64,000 nt of DNA from Hormiphora californensis (Eukaryota; Ctenophora; Tentaculata; Cydippida; Pleurobrachiidae). The notes under the pieces are model-generated. The model was not told the DNA's origin. It saw nothing but the letters and a program-made list of their open reading frames with translations, and did no database searches. The DNA is taken from NCBI GenBank assembly GCA_020137815.1, contig CM035358.1, positions 3,334,292 to 3,398,291 on the forward strand, given 5' to 3'. The position numbers and the translations under genes were made by a program. Below are positions 60,701 through 64,000 of this stretch, piece by piece. Each line of letters begins with the position of its first letter. Position 1 is the first letter of the stretch.

Positions 60701-63645
60701 CGGTCACCATACACTATCCACCTTTGACAACTATTGGGGGGGTTAGGGATTGTTGGGCTGGGGTGTTTCGAATCCAAATAGAACCCATCAGCTAATCTAG
60801 GTGGAAACCAGATAAATTGAGAGTTCTCATACCAAGTCTGGTCATCCTCTATTTCCTGATTCTCGAAGGGCATCCGTATTGTATCAGAGTCAACCAGGGC
60901 GTCAGAAACCTTCCGAACTGATAAATACCCGCCCTGTGAAGTTCCTGAATTATTACAAACACACCAACAAAAGAGATTGGGTACTTCTAGATCAAACATT
61001 AGAGAAGTGTTAACTTACTGATTTATCCACATGTATCCTGTTTAAAAGCTGGTTCTGGAAGATTTGAGAGACAATAGTGGAAACACTTAACTCCCTCACT
61101 GATAACCCTCCTAACACCTCCTCTACCCTCTCCACTAACCCATCCAATAGCACCTCATCATTGTGTGCTAGAGTTAGTTGTGTGGACATTGGTGCTATAT
61201 AAGCCACCCCGCCTAGATCCCCTAGATATTTTATAAGAGGTCTATACAGCACCCCATTCTCCAACTCACAGTCCTGTATTTTATGTTTCTTAATAAACTC
61301 ATCATATGCCTCTTTCTCAATTGATCTAGGCCACTAACTGTATCAACACCCCATGATATCTCGCGAGAACGAGCCAGAGTGGAGTTAGGATTGTCACGAA
61401 ACCAATTTTTCATAAAATTCTTCTCGATGGGGGTGACTTTTAGAGTTGTACAGTTGGCTATGGCCTCTGATAATATATCCAAGGCGGTCTTGCCGTTGCT
61501 AGTAGTAACGTACGCACGGTTAGTGGACTTAAACCCGTTTATCTGGACCTGCAAAATATAGAAGTGGAGAGATTGGGTTTTACTGAATGCGGATAATCAT
61601 AGTATCCTATCATAGGTAATGGTAACCATGGTAACCCGGTAACCCCTGGTAACTATGGTAACAATACCTGTTCGTTGTTATATCCGTATCCAAGGAAGTC
61701 TTTCCACTGGTCAGGCTCCAGGATAACCTCTGAGTAGGTCTTCTCCAGCTGAGAGAACAACCAGTCCTGGGGAGGAGGAATTGAATATTAGTACTGCAAA
61801 ATCGTTGTTTCTCTTTATTGGGAATGTCTAAACGGTATTTCGATTAAATTCAAGAACTGAGTATCAGATTGCTGAGAGTTTCCTAACAACTCAATTAGTA
61901 CAGCCGGACCCCTAATTACTGCTCTGGGGAAAGGGTTTTGCCCGGTAAATCGGGGTCTTTACCTTGAACGGTTCAATGTTGCTCTTATCATCCGCTCCAA
62001 GATAAACATTCATCGGTGAGATTGGGAACATGGCGACCCCAAACTCCCTATCTTTACCTTCCTCGGCTAACTGGCAAACCACCCGATAATCCTCCGCGCT
62101 AAACTTGTACACTCCTAACTCATTAAACCTTGTCTGGTAGGCCATGGATGTGGACCTCTCAAACCGCTCAAGGCATTCCTCCAACCACTGCACGTCACCA
62201 GTATGCCCATATACGGTGATCCGGTGATCCGGTGACTGTTTACAATGTAGCACCCTACCCACATATTTGGCAACATCAGCTTTATCAGAGACATGTTAGT
62301 TGTTTTTAGGACCACTTCCGTGGTGTTCCCTAACTTAGCAAATACTGCCTCTGTCTCGTCACGGAGGTCTGCATGTTGATTTGCGTCTGCAATTATCTCT
62401 AGTGTTCCATCTTGTGAAACGGAGACTCCTATACCTGAGAGAGAGATGAGAATGTGGTATCTGTGAAACGGAGACTCCTATACCTGAGAGAGAGAGAGAT
62501 GAGAATGTGGTATCTGTGAAACGGAGACTCCTATACCTGAGAGAGAGAGAGATGAGAATGTGGTATCTGTGAAACGGAGACTCCTATACCTGAGAGAGAG
62601 AGAGATGAGAATGTGGTATCTGTGAAACGGAGACTCCTATACCTGAGAGAGAGAGAGATGAGAATGTGGTATCTGAACATCAGCCCACCTACTCCTTGCC
62701 CCTTCTGTCCCCCCTTGTCCCTCCAGTGGGGGGGGGGGGGGGGTGTGCTGGTGTCTACAAATTCTCCGCTCCATCAGCACTTATTCTCTCCGCCCAATCA
62801 CATACCTTTTGTTCCGGAGAATAGTCTGTGTCGACAGTAGTTTATGAGCTCGATGGAGGACTCTGTCTGCACTTCTGGTGGAAGTGGGATGTGGAGCGGA
62901 GTATAGGATGAAAATATATCATCGATATACGCTTTGACCTAGGAAGAGTACTAATGTGAGAATTACTTAGTTGATATTAGATTGCTGATCCTACCTACAT
63001 CGCATCAGGGAGTGGGAAATTTCACAAAACCCAAGTGAGTGTCTTTTTAGTTTGGGTTTTACTTTAGTTCTCTCGTTACCTGATTGCTTTTGCATTCGAT
63101 CTGAGATCTGAGAAGGGTACCAGCACTTCGCGGTGGAAAGTTGATCTCCGCATTCGGGTATCTTTCCTTTACAGAATCCTCGATCTGACTCCTGATGAAG
63201 CTGAGATTGACCTGTGGCACAAACAGATACATATTATTAATTATCAATTAATATTATCAGCTGTGGGAATGAGAACATTATACTGTTTTTATGGACGCTT
63301 TTCGTTTAGAGAGACCCTTCTTTCACTTCATGGAGTTCCTTTATCTGTCACCTCATCATGTGATCCCTGTCAGGCAATTGCAGCTGATCCTATTTGCTCA
63401 TGAAGGCAGGTCAGGCGGGCTAATACTTACCTGAGGTAGGTATTAGCCCGCCTGACCTGCCTTCATGAGCAAATAGTTACCTGACCCCGGGGATGATCTG
63501 GCCGAGAGACCCTTCAACAACTTATATGATCTATTGAACTATTGTTCATATAGTGCGAACAAGTTACCTGTTGTGGGTTTACTGATGAGAGACATCGTCT
63601 ACACTGTTGAGTGAATGGCCAAGCTATGCTTCTCACTCTGTTCAT
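51759..63645 (-). CDS. Large predicted mitochondrial protein of repeated strand-helix modules (unnamed)
   Basis: I do not recognise this gene. Nineteen exons give about 1,160 aa. The 5' exons are 63568-63645, 63080-63211, 62806-62938, 61963-62434, 61668-61766, 61019-61548, 60572-60933 and 60356-60506; the rest lie in the duplicated 10 kb. The start (MNRVRSIAWPFTQQCRRCLS) is rich in Arg and Ser without acids, like a mitochondrial presequence. At least twelve short modules follow, each a hydrophobic strand, a small or polar turn and an amphipathic helix: HRITVYGHTGDVQWLEECLE, QRWIVYGDRSLVDSYLKVVN, HIHIVGASVEAVEAVSLRAT, DILYVDGSGNVDQTLQHLSR. This resembles the last strand and helix of KH domains, which is my inference. 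Single missing bases shift the frame near 62300 and 61320. An acceptor (GTGCACATCTAG) lies 2 nt before the ATG. Confidence 0.7.
53114..56113. mobile_element. hAT-like element, second copy
   Basis: Counterpart of 43013-46066 within the duplication. The right target duplication reads ATGTAAAAC here because of an added A. Internal order is unchanged, including the nested GTATAC element at 54076-54953. Confidence 0.82.
57216..59220. mobile_element. TGTTACAAAG foldback element, second copy
   Basis: Counterpart of 47186-49224, with many repeat units shortened by single-base losses. It contains the nested TACCGCCTGGGCC element at 57878-58971. Confidence 0.85.
59777..60128. mobile_element. Foldback element with GTGAATACGCA/GTGAATACAGA arms
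   Basis: Terminal TATCCTTAAATCGATAGTG and its inverse enclose two inverted arrays of 11 bp units. It is about 350 bp. It directly abuts the exon that starts KVCFTGGRVKQS, so its end may provide the acceptor sequence for that exon. Confidence 0.8.
60251..60384 (-). repeat. Three-copy repeat spanning an exon end and donor
   Basis: A unit of about 44 bp encodes LEG-SNEIRE on the minus strand, followed by the donor GTTTGTTTCTC. Three copies follow each other, so three equivalent 5' splice sites exist for exon 8 of the repeat-protein gene. Confidence 0.85.
62413..62676 (-). repeat. Five-copy repeat spanning an acceptor and exon start
   Basis: The unit of 49-53 bp holds, on the minus strand, a CT tract ending CTCTCTCAG and then the first 22 exon bases (GTATAGGAGTCTCCGTTTCA). 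Five copies lie in tandem; the innermost one joins exon 4 of the repeat-protein gene. Confidence 0.9.
63390..63476. repeat. Perfect hairpin, 37 bp arms, 13 nt loop
   Basis: Arms at 63390-63426 and 63440-63476 are exact reverse complements (CTATTTGCTCATGAAGGCAG and onward), and further pairing (ACCT/AGGT) continues in the loop. It lies in intron 1 of the repeat-protein gene. Confidence 0.92.
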
Positions 63646-63845
63646 AGCTAGATGTGCACAGAAAAAAGGTGTTAGCTGGGGAAGGTATATAATAAAATTG
63701 TTATTCCAAAAGCGTAAAAAACTTGAAAAATAATAAATTAGACAGCATATCAAACTTCATAAATAATCTCTTTTCTCTATCCCCAGGGCGGTAACACACT
63801 AAGAGTGCTCAAAGTCTGTGTACTGTCTACAGGTCAAATTATTCC

Positions 63846-64000
63846 TCAAAGGGTCCCACTCTCTACCACCTTCAACTCCTTATCAACTGAACTTCCACCA
63901 CCAAGCTTCAGCTTAGATGCAACAGAAGGACTCTCTTCAAACTTAACTTTTAGATTGTGAGACCGGATGAACCGAGTCAACTTGAGTCGTACATTAGGCA
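63846..64000 (-). CDS. Last exon of an unidentified gene, cut by window edge
   Basis: An open frame enters from the right edge and ends with TGA at 63846-63848. Its product reads NVRLKLTRFIRSHNLKVKFE, then a Gly/Ser stretch and KELKVVESGTL. The basic, hydrophobic pattern looks coding, but I cannot assign a family from 51 residues. It is on the same strand as the repeat-protein gene, with only about 200 nt between its stop and the next ATG. Confidence 0.5.
   Translation of the reverse strand, partial: PNVRLKLTRFIRSHNLKVKFEESPSVASKLKLGGGSSVDKELKVVESGTL

Overview
This window comes from an animal nuclear genome that is compact and rich in introns. It holds twelve recognisable protein-gene loci, one of them partial at the right edge. 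Most introns are short GT-AG introns. The gene set (NXF1, LRRGUK, PPIL6, a two-pore potassium channel, vasculin, an IQ/ankyrin protein, ZnT5 and an annexin) is metazoan. Several genes are linked to cilia or flagella. An early-branching animal with a small genome, such as a sponge or ctenophore, is plausible, but the sequence alone does not fix the taxon. I saw no bacterial genes, CRISPR array, rRNA or tRNA.

Layout. Positions 1-2712: gene-poor low-complexity DNA. 2713-4506 (-): NXF1 mRNA export factor. 5364-10622 (+): three closely packed genes (LRRGUK, an ankyrin-repeat gene, PPIL6) with gaps of about 335 bp. 10907-13315 (-): two-pore K+ channel. 15666-18057 (-): vasculin. 20832-26918 (+): IQANK1-like gene whose fourth intron is full of transposon insertions. 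27783-30038 (-): unrecognised gene. 30861-36079 (-): zinc transporter ZnT5/SLC30A5. 38158-40611 (+): annexin. 51759-63645 (-): a large predicted mitochondrial repeat protein of about 1,160 aa that I cannot name. 63846-64000 (-): the last exon of another gene.

About 10 kb is present twice in tandem (about 40271-50335 and 50382-60384). The second copy differs mainly by scattered one-base indels. Together with single-base frameshifts in NXF1 and the mitochondrial gene, and a homopolymer-scrambled stretch at 1280-1700, this points to a poorly polished long-read assembly with an uncollapsed duplicate. A real recent duplication cannot be excluded.

The most interesting biology is in how the genes are processed. 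Nine of eleven visible start codons are preceded, 1-22 nt upstream, by a polypyrimidine-AG splice acceptor. Seven of those nine end in TAG, while most internal acceptors end in CAG. With the tightly spaced same-strand genes, this suggests spliced-leader trans-splicing and operon-like transcription units. Separately, at least four tandem repeat arrays contain real splice sites, so donors or acceptors are duplicated 3-12 times (PPIL6, IQANK1-like, and twice in the mitochondrial gene). The DNA also carries many non-autonomous DNA transposons and foldback elements, several with clear target-site duplications (8 bp hAT-like, TA pogo-like, TTA).
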